Assembly: GCF_022602565.1 (NCBI RefSeq)
Contig: NZ_JALBCV010000011.1
Coordinates: 1 to 64,000, forward strand
Direction of reading: 5' to 3'
Source of the DNA: Rosenbergiella metrosideri
Lineage (GTDB): Bacteria > Pseudomonadota > Gammaproteobacteria > Enterobacterales > Enterobacteriaceae
DNA length: 64,000 nt
Made by a program: the position numbers and the translations under genes. The first letter of the stretch is position 1, and the number at the start of each line of letters is the position of its first letter. Of this stretch, positions 10,240-17,948 are shown in pieces. Under the pieces are notes generated by a model. It was not told where the DNA came from. It saw only the letters and a list, made by a program, of their open reading frames with translations, and did no database searches.

Positions 10240-10693
10240 TCAGTCGGTTTTTTTTATCTGATTTCTGCTAGACAATTATAACCGGAAAATGTATATTTTG
10301 CCTTGTGACGTCATACGGCCTCAAGCTTAGCAGTTTCATCGGAGGCGTCACAATCTGTAGTTTTAGTAGTAGGCACGTTTTTGTCGGGGTGGTGAGGTTT
10401 TTTTTATGATCCTTAAATTTTTCCTCACTACCTCGCCGAGACTAAAACATTTAATTCAATATTAGTTTATTAAATTATTACAGATACTATCACTCAGCCG
10501 CCTTTGAGCTCATGGGCATTAGGCGACTTAGGCGGCTGACTGATAGTGAATGAACGGCGCTATCGGTGTTGAACTACCTGACATACCTTTGATTGCAACA
10601 TTATAAAAGACCTTTGTATCAGTAGTCTTTGCCAGCGGGAGCTAAACACTTCCGCTTTTTTTTTGCCTGAATTTACATAAGCACCTTGGAACC
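10240..10693 (+). ncRNA. Hairpin-rich non-coding region, candidate structured RNA
   Basis: 454 bases without a convincing gene. It holds an imperfect inverted repeat at 10383..10442 (GGGGTGGTGAGG against CCTCACTACCTCGCC). A long near-perfect one follows, 10486..10503 with 10530..10548 (18 of 19 positions around ACTATCA.TCAGCCGCCT). Then come a small hairpin AAAGAC/GTCTTT and a rho-independent terminator at 10634..10664. Ordered stems ending in a terminator are what a small regulatory RNA or long leader would look like. No family recognised. Confidence 0.4.
10634..10664 (+). terminator. Rho-independent terminator
   Basis: AGCGGGAG and CTTCCGCT form the stem, followed by nine T residues. It ends the non-coding region 30 bases before the next gene. 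Confidence 0.75.
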
Positions 10694-10978
10694 ATGCGTA
10701 AACTCATTAAACAAGCACTCAGCCGCCTAATAGGGCGCAATAAGCACAAAGCAGTCGAATCTGAGCTATCCAGACGTATCGATATGCTGGTGGCCGATAA
10801 GCAGACACCTACCACGACCGTTGATACGAACCAGGAACCGGCAGTCGAAACAGCCCCGGAGCCTGTCGTTTATGAGCTTCCTGTAGTCCCCGTGATTAAA
10901 CGCAAATCTAAGACGCGCGCGACCGCAAAAAGCATCCGTAAATCACGTAAACGTATCACTCGTAAGGGTAAGAAGTAA
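10694..10978 (+). CDS. Small basic protein, 94 aa
   Basis: Basic at both ends (MRKLIKQALSRLIGRNK and a Lys/Arg-rich C-terminal third, KSIRKSRKRITRKGKK) with a Pro/Thr/Glu-rich linker between. It could bind nucleic acid, but no family is recognised. The stop codon overlaps the next start (TAATG), so it is coupled to the Tad2-like gene. Confidence 0.6.
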   Translation: MRKLIKQALSRLIGRNKHKAVESELSRRIDMLVADKQTPTTTVDTNQEPAVETAPEPVVYELPVVPVIKRKSKTRATAKSIRKSRKRITRKGKK

Positions 10979-11619
10979 TGGAACAGCTAAGAGCAGGTAA
11001 AGCACTACCTAAAGCCAAAGCAAAGAAAGTCTACGACACACAAGACGATGCCGTCATTTCTCGCTACTTAGGCGTAAAGGACGTTAAAGAGTGGATAAGC
11101 TGCCACAAAGAGCTTATCGACTTACTTCTAAATTCTGGCCACACGATCGACATTGACGATTCAGACGAACATTTCAACCGCGTATCAGTAGGCAAACACG
11201 GCCTTACTCTTTCTGGTAAAGGGGAATCCCTCAGAGAAGCACTGGTACACGCCACCGTGAGTTTCGTCACCTTCATGCAAGACACCGGACAATCCAAAAC
11301 TGAACAGCCTCAACGCGCTCGATCAGCCATGCCATTTCATACTGCATTAAGTTGGATGATAGAAGGGCGAACAGTACGCCGCCAGGTATGGGCTAAAGAG
11401 CAATCCGTAAAGCTTGAGGCAGGATTCCTACCAAAAGACAGTGAAATCCTTTATGGACGCGTTCTAGGTGTTCCCGTTGAATATTATCAGCAGGGTGTAG
11501 AGGGTGAAGAACTCAGGCCGTTACAGGATCCAAAATTCATTATGACGTTCGGTACCAATGCAGGTGATTGGAAACCATCAACCATTGCAGTATTAGCGAG
11601 TGATTGGGAGTTAGTGTAA
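10978..11619 (+). CDS. Protein with C-terminal Tad2-like (DUF2829) domain
   Basis: 213 aa in two parts. Residues 1-105 are an unassigned alpha/beta domain. Residues about 112-213 show the DUF2829 layout: FHTALSWMIEGRTVRRQVW, then a beta-rich middle, then the ending WKPSTIAVLASDWELV (family W.PS..DLLA.DWE.V). The DUF2829 family includes Tad2, a Thoeris anti-defence sponge. The fusion to an extra N-terminal domain is unusual. Start overlaps the upstream stop. Confidence 0.65.
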   Translation: MEQLRAGKALPKAKAKKVYDTQDDAVISRYLGVKDVKEWISCHKELIDLLLNSGHTIDIDDSDEHFNRVSVGKHGLTLSGKGESLREALVHATVSFVTFMQDTGQSKTEQPQRARSAMPFHTALSWMIEGRTVRRQVWAKEQSVKLEAGFLPKDSEILYGRVLGVPVEYYQQGVEGEELRPLQDPKFIMTFGTNAGDWKPSTIAVLASDWELV

Positions 11620-11646
11620 TGAACGAAGAAAATTGGGGCGTATAAA

Positions 11647-12057
11647 GTGGCTCAGTATCGCAAAAAGCCTGTAGTCATTAATGCGATTCAATGGACAGGC
11701 GAAAACCTTGGCCAATGCAAAATCTTTCTTGGTGATAGCTTTGCTGGAGCATTAACCGAAAAAAGGATCGGTGGGAAAAGGGACTTATTAGTTCAAACCC
11801 TTGAAGGAAAGATGATGGCTTCAAAAGGCGATTATCTTATCCGTGGCGTACAGGGCGAATACTACCCATGTAAGCCTGATATTTTTGCTGCAACCTACGA
11901 AGCAGTAAATCAACCTAAGACCGAAGAACACGTATACAAGTGCTCCGTTTGCCTAAGAACAGTAACGTCTGAATCTCAGTTTGCGTTGAGCGATTTATAT
12001 TGCCACCGATTACCTATGATCATGAGGAAGGAGACCTGTAAAGAGGGGATAAAATAG
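11647..12057 (+). CDS. PGDYG-domain phage protein
   Basis: 136 aa from a GTG start. The opening QYRKKPVVINAIQW and the block TLEGKMMASKGDYLIRGVQGEYYPCKPDIFAATYE are diagnostic of the PGDYG family, small proteins found in very many phages and of unknown function. A C-terminal CSVC segment, about residues 98-101, could be half of a metal site. It ends on the start of the next gene. Confidence 0.8.
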   Translation: MAQYRKKPVVINAIQWTGENLGQCKIFLGDSFAGALTEKRIGGKRDLLVQTLEGKMMASKGDYLIRGVQGEYYPCKPDIFAATYEAVNQPKTEEHVYKCSVCLRTVTSESQFALSDLYCHRLPMIMRKETCKEGIK

Positions 12058-12263
12058 TGTCAAAGCGTCTACTTATTGATGCAGCACTACTCTTAGCAGG
12101 ATTTAGCCTTATGGGCGCGTCTGTTTATCTATTCGAAACAACACTATCAATATCTGGTGCCTTTCTCACGGGGGCACTATTCACGACTGGTTTTTTTATA
12201 GCCGGTATCACTGCATTATCACTTCAATTAAAGAGCACCATCAATGAGAGTAACCCCATTTAA
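12057..12263 (+). CDS. Small membrane protein, 68 aa
   Basis: GTG start overlapping the upstream stop by one base. Two hydrophobic segments (residues about 6-25 and 33-57) with a short loop predict a two-span inner-membrane protein. It overlaps the next membrane protein gene by 20 bases. Holin-like topology is possible but unproven. Confidence 0.55.
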   Translation: MSKRLLIDAALLLAGFSLMGASVYLFETTLSISGAFLTGALFTTGFFIAGITALSLQLKSTINESNPI

Positions 12264-12633
12264 CTGGATTTCCGCACTATACGTTTTCCCATTGGCGCTT
12301 GATTGCTACACGAAGCACGCTGTATGGGCCAGCATTTCACGCGTTCAGCTATGGTTAGCTATCGCATACGGCGCTTTATCAGTCGTTGCATACGTGGCTT
12401 ACGCTATGGCCACCAAGAAAAAAGAGGGACTAATCACGCGTATTGGTAAGGCTATCTATTTTTACGCGGGCCCGTTCGCTCAGCTAATTAGGTTTACTCT
12501 GTTCTGGCGCATCGTATTTATCACCTTAATGACGTGCGTATGTATCAATAACCTATGGAATTATTCGCTGGTGGCTTTCTTATTGCTATCCCTATGGAAA
12601 TGCTGGCCGGAGAAGAAGGCCAAGACGGTATAA
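12244..12633 (+). CDS. Membrane protein, 129 aa
   Basis: Three or four hydrophobic segments (residues about 8-22, 34-54, 84-103 and 104-120) separated by short basic loops. It starts inside the preceding membrane-protein gene and is followed directly by a terminator. The pair may act together in the membrane. No family recognised. Confidence 0.6.
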   Translation: MRVTPFNWISALYVFPLALDCYTKHAVWASISRVQLWLAIAYGALSVVAYVAYAMATKKKEGLITRIGKAIYFYAGPFAQLIRFTLFWRIVFITLMTCVCINNLWNYSLVAFLLLSLWKCWPEKKAKTV

Positions 12634-12649
12634 GAGAATACCCCCAACA

Positions 12650-12678
12650 AGCCTTGCTCATTGCAGGGCTTTTTTTTA
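12650..12678 (+). terminator. Rho-independent terminator
   Basis: GCCTTGC and GCAGGGC pair (one wobble) around TCATT and are followed by eight T residues. Confidence 0.8.
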
Positions 12679-12776
12679 ACCATTTTTCGGGGTAAGTGTA
12701 TGTAAGTTATAGCTTTGCTCTTATTCAAAAAATCACCATTCTTATAATTCCCTTACTATTATTGTGAGGATAAGAA

Positions 12777-13196
12777 ATGCGAAAAGTGTGTAGCTTAGAA
12801 ATGGCACAGCTAATGATTGAGCAAAAGGAACCCTTAACCATCAATGAGATAATTTCGCTGGTGGTAAAACGATACCCGAACATCATAGTAGACCGTAGCC
12901 AGATAAGTAGCATGGTCCGTAATTTCGTATCTTCACGTTTTTGTACCTGCATCGCAGTTAAAGACGTCTATCCCCATAAATACCGCCTATTATCCCTTAA
13001 TGGCTATACCTTCAAGATCCGCAATGATGAAGGCTTAGTGCGCGACAGCTTCCCGTTATACGTCAAATCCGGTTCCCCACGCATCGCTCGTGAATATGCC
13101 GATAAAGTTGAGAAAGAGCGCAAGGTAATGGCCTCTCAAGCGTTCCTGATTATGGGCCGCGCAAATAATGATGGCTCACACGCTCGTTACGCATAA
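12777..13196 (+). CDS. Putative winged-helix DNA-binding protein upstream of pacA
   Basis: 139 aa. Residues about 1-75 look like a helix-turn-helix/winged helix (AQLMIEQKEPLTINEIISLV, DRSQISSMVRNFV). Residues after that are charged and unassigned. In P1 the gene directly before pacA is lpa (gene 10), the late-promoter activator. This gene holds the same place and a shared late-promoter motif exists in the window, so it is a positional candidate for that role. No sequence similarity to Lpa is claimed. Confidence 0.6.
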   Translation: MRKVCSLEMAQLMIEQKEPLTINEIISLVVKRYPNIIVDRSQISSMVRNFVSSRFCTCIAVKDVYPHKYRLLSLNGYTFKIRNDEGLVRDSFPLYVKSGSPRIAREYADKVEKERKVMASQAFLIMGRANNDGSHARYA

Positions 13197-13204
13197 CCCA
13201 TCCT

Positions 13205-13228
13205 CGCAAATAGCGAACCTCCTATAGT
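13205..13228 (+). promoter_or_regulatory. Putative late promoter (pacA operon)
   Basis: Pattern CGCAAAT, then AGCG, then AACCTCC, then the -10-like TATAGT, with no -35 box. The same pattern recurs before five other late operons. Confidence 0.6.
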
Positions 13229-13261
13229 GCGCGCTTATTATCGACATACAGAGCGCACCAC

Positions 13262-14569
13262 ATGGCAAAGGTAGATTGGGACTTACATCGTGAACAATAC
13301 GCACAGTTACGCGCTGAGAAGGGCATAACTGCGCGTGAGTACGCTGAGTACCATGGCCTTAACCCTAATACGGCGCGCCGCGAACTAAAGAAAGCCGTCC
13401 TCAATGCTGAGGAAGTTGGCGTTATTCGTGATCAGAATAGTGATCAAAACAATGATCAAAAACGTGATCATAACCGTGATCAAAAGCGTAAAAAGGGCAA
13501 AAGTGATCACAATTCCGGTGACGCAGCCGCCAAGGGAAAAGGGCGAAAATCCAGTGATAGCAAGGTTTCAGGCGGTGATAGCGATTCAAGCGGAAGCGAA
13601 AACACGCCGCTTTCAAAGTCGCGCAAGAAAGATAACGCCAAAACCCAAAACGCGAAAATGATCACAAATGGCGAGGGTAAGGGCGAGCTGGTCCACGTTA
13701 AGAAGCCACGCGGCGAAGGTCGCCGTCACAAGCCTGGCAACGAAACGAGTATTAAAACTGGCGAACATGCCACGCCACGCCAGCAAGATTACATCGCCGC
13801 TGATGAAATGATGGAGCAAAGCATAGAAGCACTGGCCACCCAGGCGCTACGCGAATCCATTGCTCACATGCACTTAATAAAACGCTCCGTATCCCACGCC
13901 GTAGAGATATTGGACCAAGAAATTGAGGCCATCGAGCACCCGAATCCGGAAGATGACCTGGATCCATTCGGTACCCACCCGACCATTAAGAAAGCCAAGC
14001 TATTGATGGATGTTGGCTACCTACACATCGCGCATAACAACATGCTTAGCGGCGTGATAACCAGTACAAACAAGGTCGATTTAGAGGACCGTAAAGTTAC
14101 CCTGGCAGAAGCCAAGGCCGCTAACCTCGATGTTTCCGCGAATATCGTCAAACAGGCTATCGAATTTAGGGACAAACACGGTTGGTCAGACATTCAAACC
14201 GCCGAATATATTGAAACCTTTGGCGTGAAGGTCCCAGCCTCACTCATGGCCCGTGCAGCGAAAGCCATTGCCGATATTGAGCCAGAAGTAGACGACACCG
14301 GCACCGTTGACGAGGCTCAGTTAGATGCTGAGGCGCGTGCTTATGCACTCTCGAAGATTGAAGCTGCAAACTTTGTTCATAAGCGCCGTCAAGAGGTAGC
14401 TGCCCTGACTGATACGCTTGGCCTTGGCGATCACGATAGTACCGGCGAGCGTAAAGCCGGTGAGTTTGAGGAAGGGGAATCTGACCTCGATATAGACTAT
14501 GAAGCCACCAGCGACCTATACGGCGAGGATATACCGCCAGCCATAGCCATAGAAGGCGATGACGAGTGA
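13262..14569 (+). CDS. pacA: PacA-like small terminase (pac recognition)
   Basis: 435 aa. The N-terminus, about residues 3-45, is a helix-turn-helix (ITAREYAEYHGLNPNTARREL) matching the start of P1 PacA as I remember it (NLNPNTARR). A low-complexity, Asp/Lys/Asn/Gln-rich linker encoded by the pac repeats follows. The helical central region and acidic C-terminus ending near ATSDLYGEDI resemble the PacA end. In P1, PacA binds methylated pac and, with PacB, cuts the DNA to start headful packaging. Its last four bases overlap the pacB start (GTGA), so the two subunits are coupled. Confidence 0.85.
   Translation: MAKVDWDLHREQYAQLRAEKGITAREYAEYHGLNPNTARRELKKAVLNAEEVGVIRDQNSDQNNDQKRDHNRDQKRKKGKSDHNSGDAAAKGKGRKSSDSKVSGGDSDSSGSENTPLSKSRKKDNAKTQNAKMITNGEGKGELVHVKKPRGEGRRHKPGNETSIKTGEHATPRQQDYIAADEMMEQSIEALATQALRESIAHMHLIKRSVSHAVEILDQEIEAIEHPNPEDDLDPFGTHPTIKKAKLLMDVGYLHIAHNNMLSGVITSTNKVDLEDRKVTLAEAKAANLDVSANIVKQAIEFRDKHGWSDIQTAEYIETFGVKVPASLMARAAKAIADIEPEVDDTGTVDEAQLDAEARAYALSKIEAANFVHKRRQEVAALTDTLGLGDHDSTGERKAGEFEEGESDLDIDYEATSDLYGEDIPPAIAIEGDDE
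13429..13664 (+). other. Putative pac site: phased TGATCA repeats inside pacA
   Basis: TGATCA begins at 13429, 13441, 13453, 13465 and 13477, exactly 12 bp apart, then at 13504 and 13659. P1 pac also lies inside pacA and is built of TGATC(A/G) hexamers on both sides of the cut, whose Dam methylation is required for cleavage. The cut would fall between 13510 and 13658. Confidence 0.8.
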
Positions 14570-16074
14570 GCGGTGCGCATAAGGTAAAATCCGTCACAAC
14601 GGATCCCCGTTGGAGAGACCTCGTTAGGCAGTACCGCTACAATTGGGCTGAGGCTATCGTTCTGCTATTCGGTATGACGCCGACCTGGCAGCAAGATGAA
14701 ATCATTGACTCAGTACAAGAGACAGGAAGCCGTACAACGGTAACGTCTGGACACGGTACGGGTAAATCATCCCTTACGGCCATGATGCTACTTATCTACA
14801 TGATCATGTTCCCTGATGCCCGTGTCGTTCTGGTGGCCAACAAAATCGCCCAGGTGCGCACCGGTGTATTCAAATACGTGAAAATGTTTTGGGGTAATGC
14901 GATAAAGCGCCACCCCTGGCTACAAAACTACTTTGTCCTCACTGATACAATGTTTTATGAGCGTTCACGTAAAGGGATATGGGAGGTTTTGTGTAAAGGC
15001 TATAGGCAAGGTAACGAGGAATCGCTTGCAGGTGAACACGCCGCGCATATCCTGCTAATTCTCGATGAAGCGTCCGGTATCTCTGATAAAGCCCAAAGTA
15101 TTATGCGTGGTGCGCTGACAGAAGTAGATAACCGCATGTTAATGCTCTCTCAGCCCACACGGCCAACCGGCTATTTCTACGAATCCCATCATAACCTGGC
15201 TAAGTCACCTGATAACCCACACGGGATCTGGACGGCTATCTGCTTAAACAGTGAAGAAGCGCCTCACGTTACTATGCAGTTCATCAAAGAAAAATTGATG
15301 GAGTACGGCGGTCGGGACTCCCTTGAGTACATGGTGAAGGTTTTAGGGCGCTTCCCTGACGTTATCAACGGCTTCCTGCTTGGCCGTGACGAGATAGATC
15401 GTGCAGCGCGCCGTAAAGTGTACTTAGAGCGTGAATGGGGATGGATAGCCACCGCTGACGTGGGGAACGGTCGTGATAAGTCGGTCCTTAATATCTGTAA
15501 GGTGTCTGGCCGGCGTAATAAGCGGCGTGTCGTAAACCACAAAATGCTAGAAATGCCCGGAACAATGAAGCCAAAAGAGTTTGCGCACTTCATTGCTCAG
15601 GAATGTACCCAGGAGCGTTACCCGAATATTCGTATCGCGGTCGATAGTGATGGCATCGGTGCGGCCACTGCAGATGAACTTCAATCTATGGGGATCTCCG
15701 TTACTCGTATCAGATGGGGCAAACCGATGTTTGCGAAGGTCGATAAAGAGCGCTTTGTGAGCCAACGTGCGTTCGCTAACTTTGCGGTAAGGGATGCTAT
15801 TCAATCTGGCCGTCTGCGTCCTGACAGCTCACAGGCAACGGCTGAGCAGGGTTCTAAGATACCTTTTATGATGAATGAGTCCGGCCAACTCTGCATGATT
15901 AAGAAAGAAGTCATGCGTAATAAGATGAATATCAAGTCACCGGATAGGTGGGACACCTATTGCTTTATGTGGCTGGTGGATTATGTACCGGCATCGGAAG
16001 CGATGGGCGAAGATGTTGAGGACTTACGGAATAAGGCGGCTGAGGTGCTAGAAGTAGAGGGCTTAGAAATTTAA
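14566..16074 (+). CDS. pacB: PacB-like large terminase (ATPase-nuclease)
   Basis: 502 aa from GTG. Walker A is TSGHGTGKSS (residues 60-69), Walker B is LLILDEAS (163-170), and a coupling SQPTRPTG motif follows near 190-200. The C-terminal RNase H-like nuclease has WIATADVGNG and IAVDSDGIGAATAD, with acidic metal-binding residues. This is the motor that cuts concatemers at pac and pumps DNA into the prohead. It directly follows pacA, as in P1. Confidence 0.9.
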   Translation: MSGAHKVKSVTTDPRWRDLVRQYRYNWAEAIVLLFGMTPTWQQDEIIDSVQETGSRTTVTSGHGTGKSSLTAMMLLIYMIMFPDARVVLVANKIAQVRTGVFKYVKMFWGNAIKRHPWLQNYFVLTDTMFYERSRKGIWEVLCKGYRQGNEESLAGEHAAHILLILDEASGISDKAQSIMRGALTEVDNRMLMLSQPTRPTGYFYESHHNLAKSPDNPHGIWTAICLNSEEAPHVTMQFIKEKLMEYGGRDSLEYMVKVLGRFPDVINGFLLGRDEIDRAARRKVYLEREWGWIATADVGNGRDKSVLNICKVSGRRNKRRVVNHKMLEMPGTMKPKEFAHFIAQECTQERYPNIRIAVDSDGIGAATADELQSMGISVTRIRWGKPMFAKVDKERFVSQRAFANFAVRDAIQSGRLRPDSSQATAEQGSKIPFMMNESGQLCMIKKEVMRNKMNIKSPDRWDTYCFMWLVDYVPASEAMGEDVEDLRNKAAEVLEVEGLEI

Positions 16075-16089
16075 GCCCTCAGAGTGACG

Positions 16090-17184
16090 TTATTTCTTTT
16101 TAGGAAACAAGTCTTGATACAGGGGGATCCCTTGGTCAATGAGCTCCTGGCGGCGCTTGTTGACTGTTTTAGGGTAATAGCCGGTCGCTAGTTCATCGTC
16201 ATACAGGTAACGCGCGCGAATATCGACAATGCTTTTCAGGTCGAATTCTGCAGTATCACGTAAACGTTCAACGAGGATGTAGTCTTGCTCAATGAGCCAC
16301 TTACGGATCGGGCGTAGTGCGTTAGCGTTCGCAATATACGTATTGTATTTCTCGGTACCACGATACTTGCGGCGCGCCTCTTTCTCGCGTTTTTCCCAGC
16401 CATTACGCATTGATACGTCATTGCGTTGGACTAAGCGGTAGGCTTCACGGAACTGACGCTCAAATTCAACATCATCAACACGGTATAGCTCGCCTTGGTC
16501 CAATACGGAACATGGCAGAGGTGCTATACGGTCATACACTGAACGCTGATCTGAACTCTGAACGTCACGGAAACTAATATCATCCTTTGTCATCGTTTCA
16601 GAGAAGAACAGCGCGCCGTGCGCACCGATCTGAGCGCGTTCCGGGGAAAGGTCTGCTCCTGGACTATGTAGGTATGTTAGCTCAGTAAAGCCCGTTGCAC
16701 GTAAGCGGTATAGGGTGCCTTCCGGTTCGCCCAGGAAGAAATCACGCTCTTGTTTTAGGTAATCAATAAATTTGACTGCAGCAGTGACTTTAGAAAAGCG
16801 AGCGATAGTCGAGTCGTAACGAGACAGTAATGATTCACGAGGATGCACAAATGATGTACTAGCCGGGCGGCGGATTATCTCAAGCTCTTTTTTTACCTTT
16901 ACGATATATGGAACAGGTAAGTAAGTTTCTTTTAGTATTGTTGATTTACTCCCCTGTGCTTGCTTGTTGAATACGTCTGCGAAGCGCTGCCAATCGGCGA
17001 CGATTCGCTCTGCTTTTTCAAGTAAGTTAGGGTCATTAATCAGGCCCACAAACCGGAAAGGAATACCTCTGGTGTCGGTGTCAGAGTAGATAAGAGCATC
17101 TTTAATAAGGGTTTCCCACTCAGCATGTACGCTGCGAAAGTCGCGGTACATTTCCTCGAATTTTTTATCAGTAAAGGTAGCCAT
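16090..17184 (-). CDS. c1: C1-like lysogeny repressor
   Basis: 364 aa, convergent with pacB, the place of the immC region in P1. Blocks match P1 C1 as I remember it: YRDFRSVHAEW near the start, ILKETYLPVPYIVKVKK (C1: ILYPVPNILRGVRK), YRLRATGFTELTYLH (C1: FRMRVHGFSETMLRVH), VYDRIAPLPC (C1: LYDSIEPIIC) and LYRVDDVE. P1 C1 is about 283 residues, so this protein has roughly 80 extra basic C-terminal residues. C1 lacks a classical helix-turn-helix and binds asymmetric operators. Dispersed CTATTAGA motifs in this window are the candidate operators. The start has AAGG seven bases upstream. Confidence 0.75.
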   Translation of the reverse strand: MATFTDKKFEEMYRDFRSVHAEWETLIKDALIYSDTDTRGIPFRFVGLINDPNLLEKAERIVADWQRFADVFNKQAQGSKSTILKETYLPVPYIVKVKKELEIIRRPASTSFVHPRESLLSRYDSTIARFSKVTAAVKFIDYLKQERDFFLGEPEGTLYRLRATGFTELTYLHSPGADLSPERAQIGAHGALFFSETMTKDDISFRDVQSSDQRSVYDRIAPLPCSVLDQGELYRVDDVEFERQFREAYRLVQRNDVSMRNGWEKREKEARRKYRGTEKYNTYIANANALRPIRKWLIEQDYILVERLRDTAEFDLKSIVDIRARYLYDDELATGYYPKTVNKRRQELIDQGIPLYQDLFPKKK

Positions 17185-17948
17185 TTTACGCCTTTAGGCA
17201 AAAGAGAAAAAAGTAACAATTACGGTAAGAATATATTATAAGGAATCTAAAATAAATTTATTTCTTTATGCTAATTGTAATACAGATTAAACGAAAATCG
17301 TTTGCTTTCAAGGTTTAGAATAATCCTAAAATTTCTTTGAAAATGTTTTATAAATAATTGGTAATGTTAACGTTAATGTAAGTCCCTAATAACCAGAGGA
17401 TTACAAAAAAAACTAATCATATCAATGCTTATACTGTTTTGAACACTCTTTAGGCTGCTAAGATCTGCAACATCTAAAGCATTATAATGGAGCAACATAA
17501 TAACAATGCTAATATAATCCAGATTTCTGTATAGCATGTAATTTATCGTGATAACTTAATTGTACAATTAATAAAATTAACCCTAAGAAGCAATTATATA
17601 CATAGCGTTACAACTGTCTTACTTAAGTGATCAGGTGTTGCAATGCACTTAGGAATGATCATGTAAATGAAACGGTAAAAATTCGTGATCAAAATGACCA
17701 ATCCTTTTCCGCTTTCCCTCAAAAACACCACCAGCACTGAGCTATTGAGAAAATAATCAGAAAATGATAACTTTAGATAATAACAGTTATATAAAGTTAT
17801 AGTGTGATCACTGGATAGATGTACACTTGATTTTGATCACCAACTATGGCAGGGATTTTTGACGCGTTTACGTGAAAAGTTACGGGTTTCTACCCCCAAC
17901 ATAAATAAAGATTCACGTAGCGTTACCAAACGGGAAATAGAATAAATT
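17185..17948. promoter_or_regulatory. Long intergenic region between c1 and the recombinase
   Basis: 764 A+T-rich bases without a convincing gene. It should hold the c1 promoter on the left and the recombinase promoter(s) on the right. TGATCA occurs at 17628, 17656, 17686, 17805 and 17834, and the lox-like site is at 17768..17799. A CTAATAA at 17388 is a weak operator match. An incoming C1 auto-operator is expected here but I cannot fix its position. Confidence 0.6.
17768..17799. other. lox/rox-like recombination site
   Basis: Two 14-bp arms, TAACTTTAGATAAT and GTTATATAAAGTTA, are inverted around a 4-bp AACA centre and match at 12 of 14 positions. The 32-bp size and TAACTTTA.ATAA arms are almost those of rox, the site of the phage D6 recombinase Dre. 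The site lies 150 bp upstream of a Dre-like recombinase gene, as loxP lies upstream of cre in P1. Confidence 0.85.

Noticed and set aside
13404-13661. Plus-strand second frame inside pacA with KRxI repeats
   Set aside because: It is generated by the 12-bp phased TGATCA repeats, and the pacA frame is supported by its homology and its coupling to pacB.
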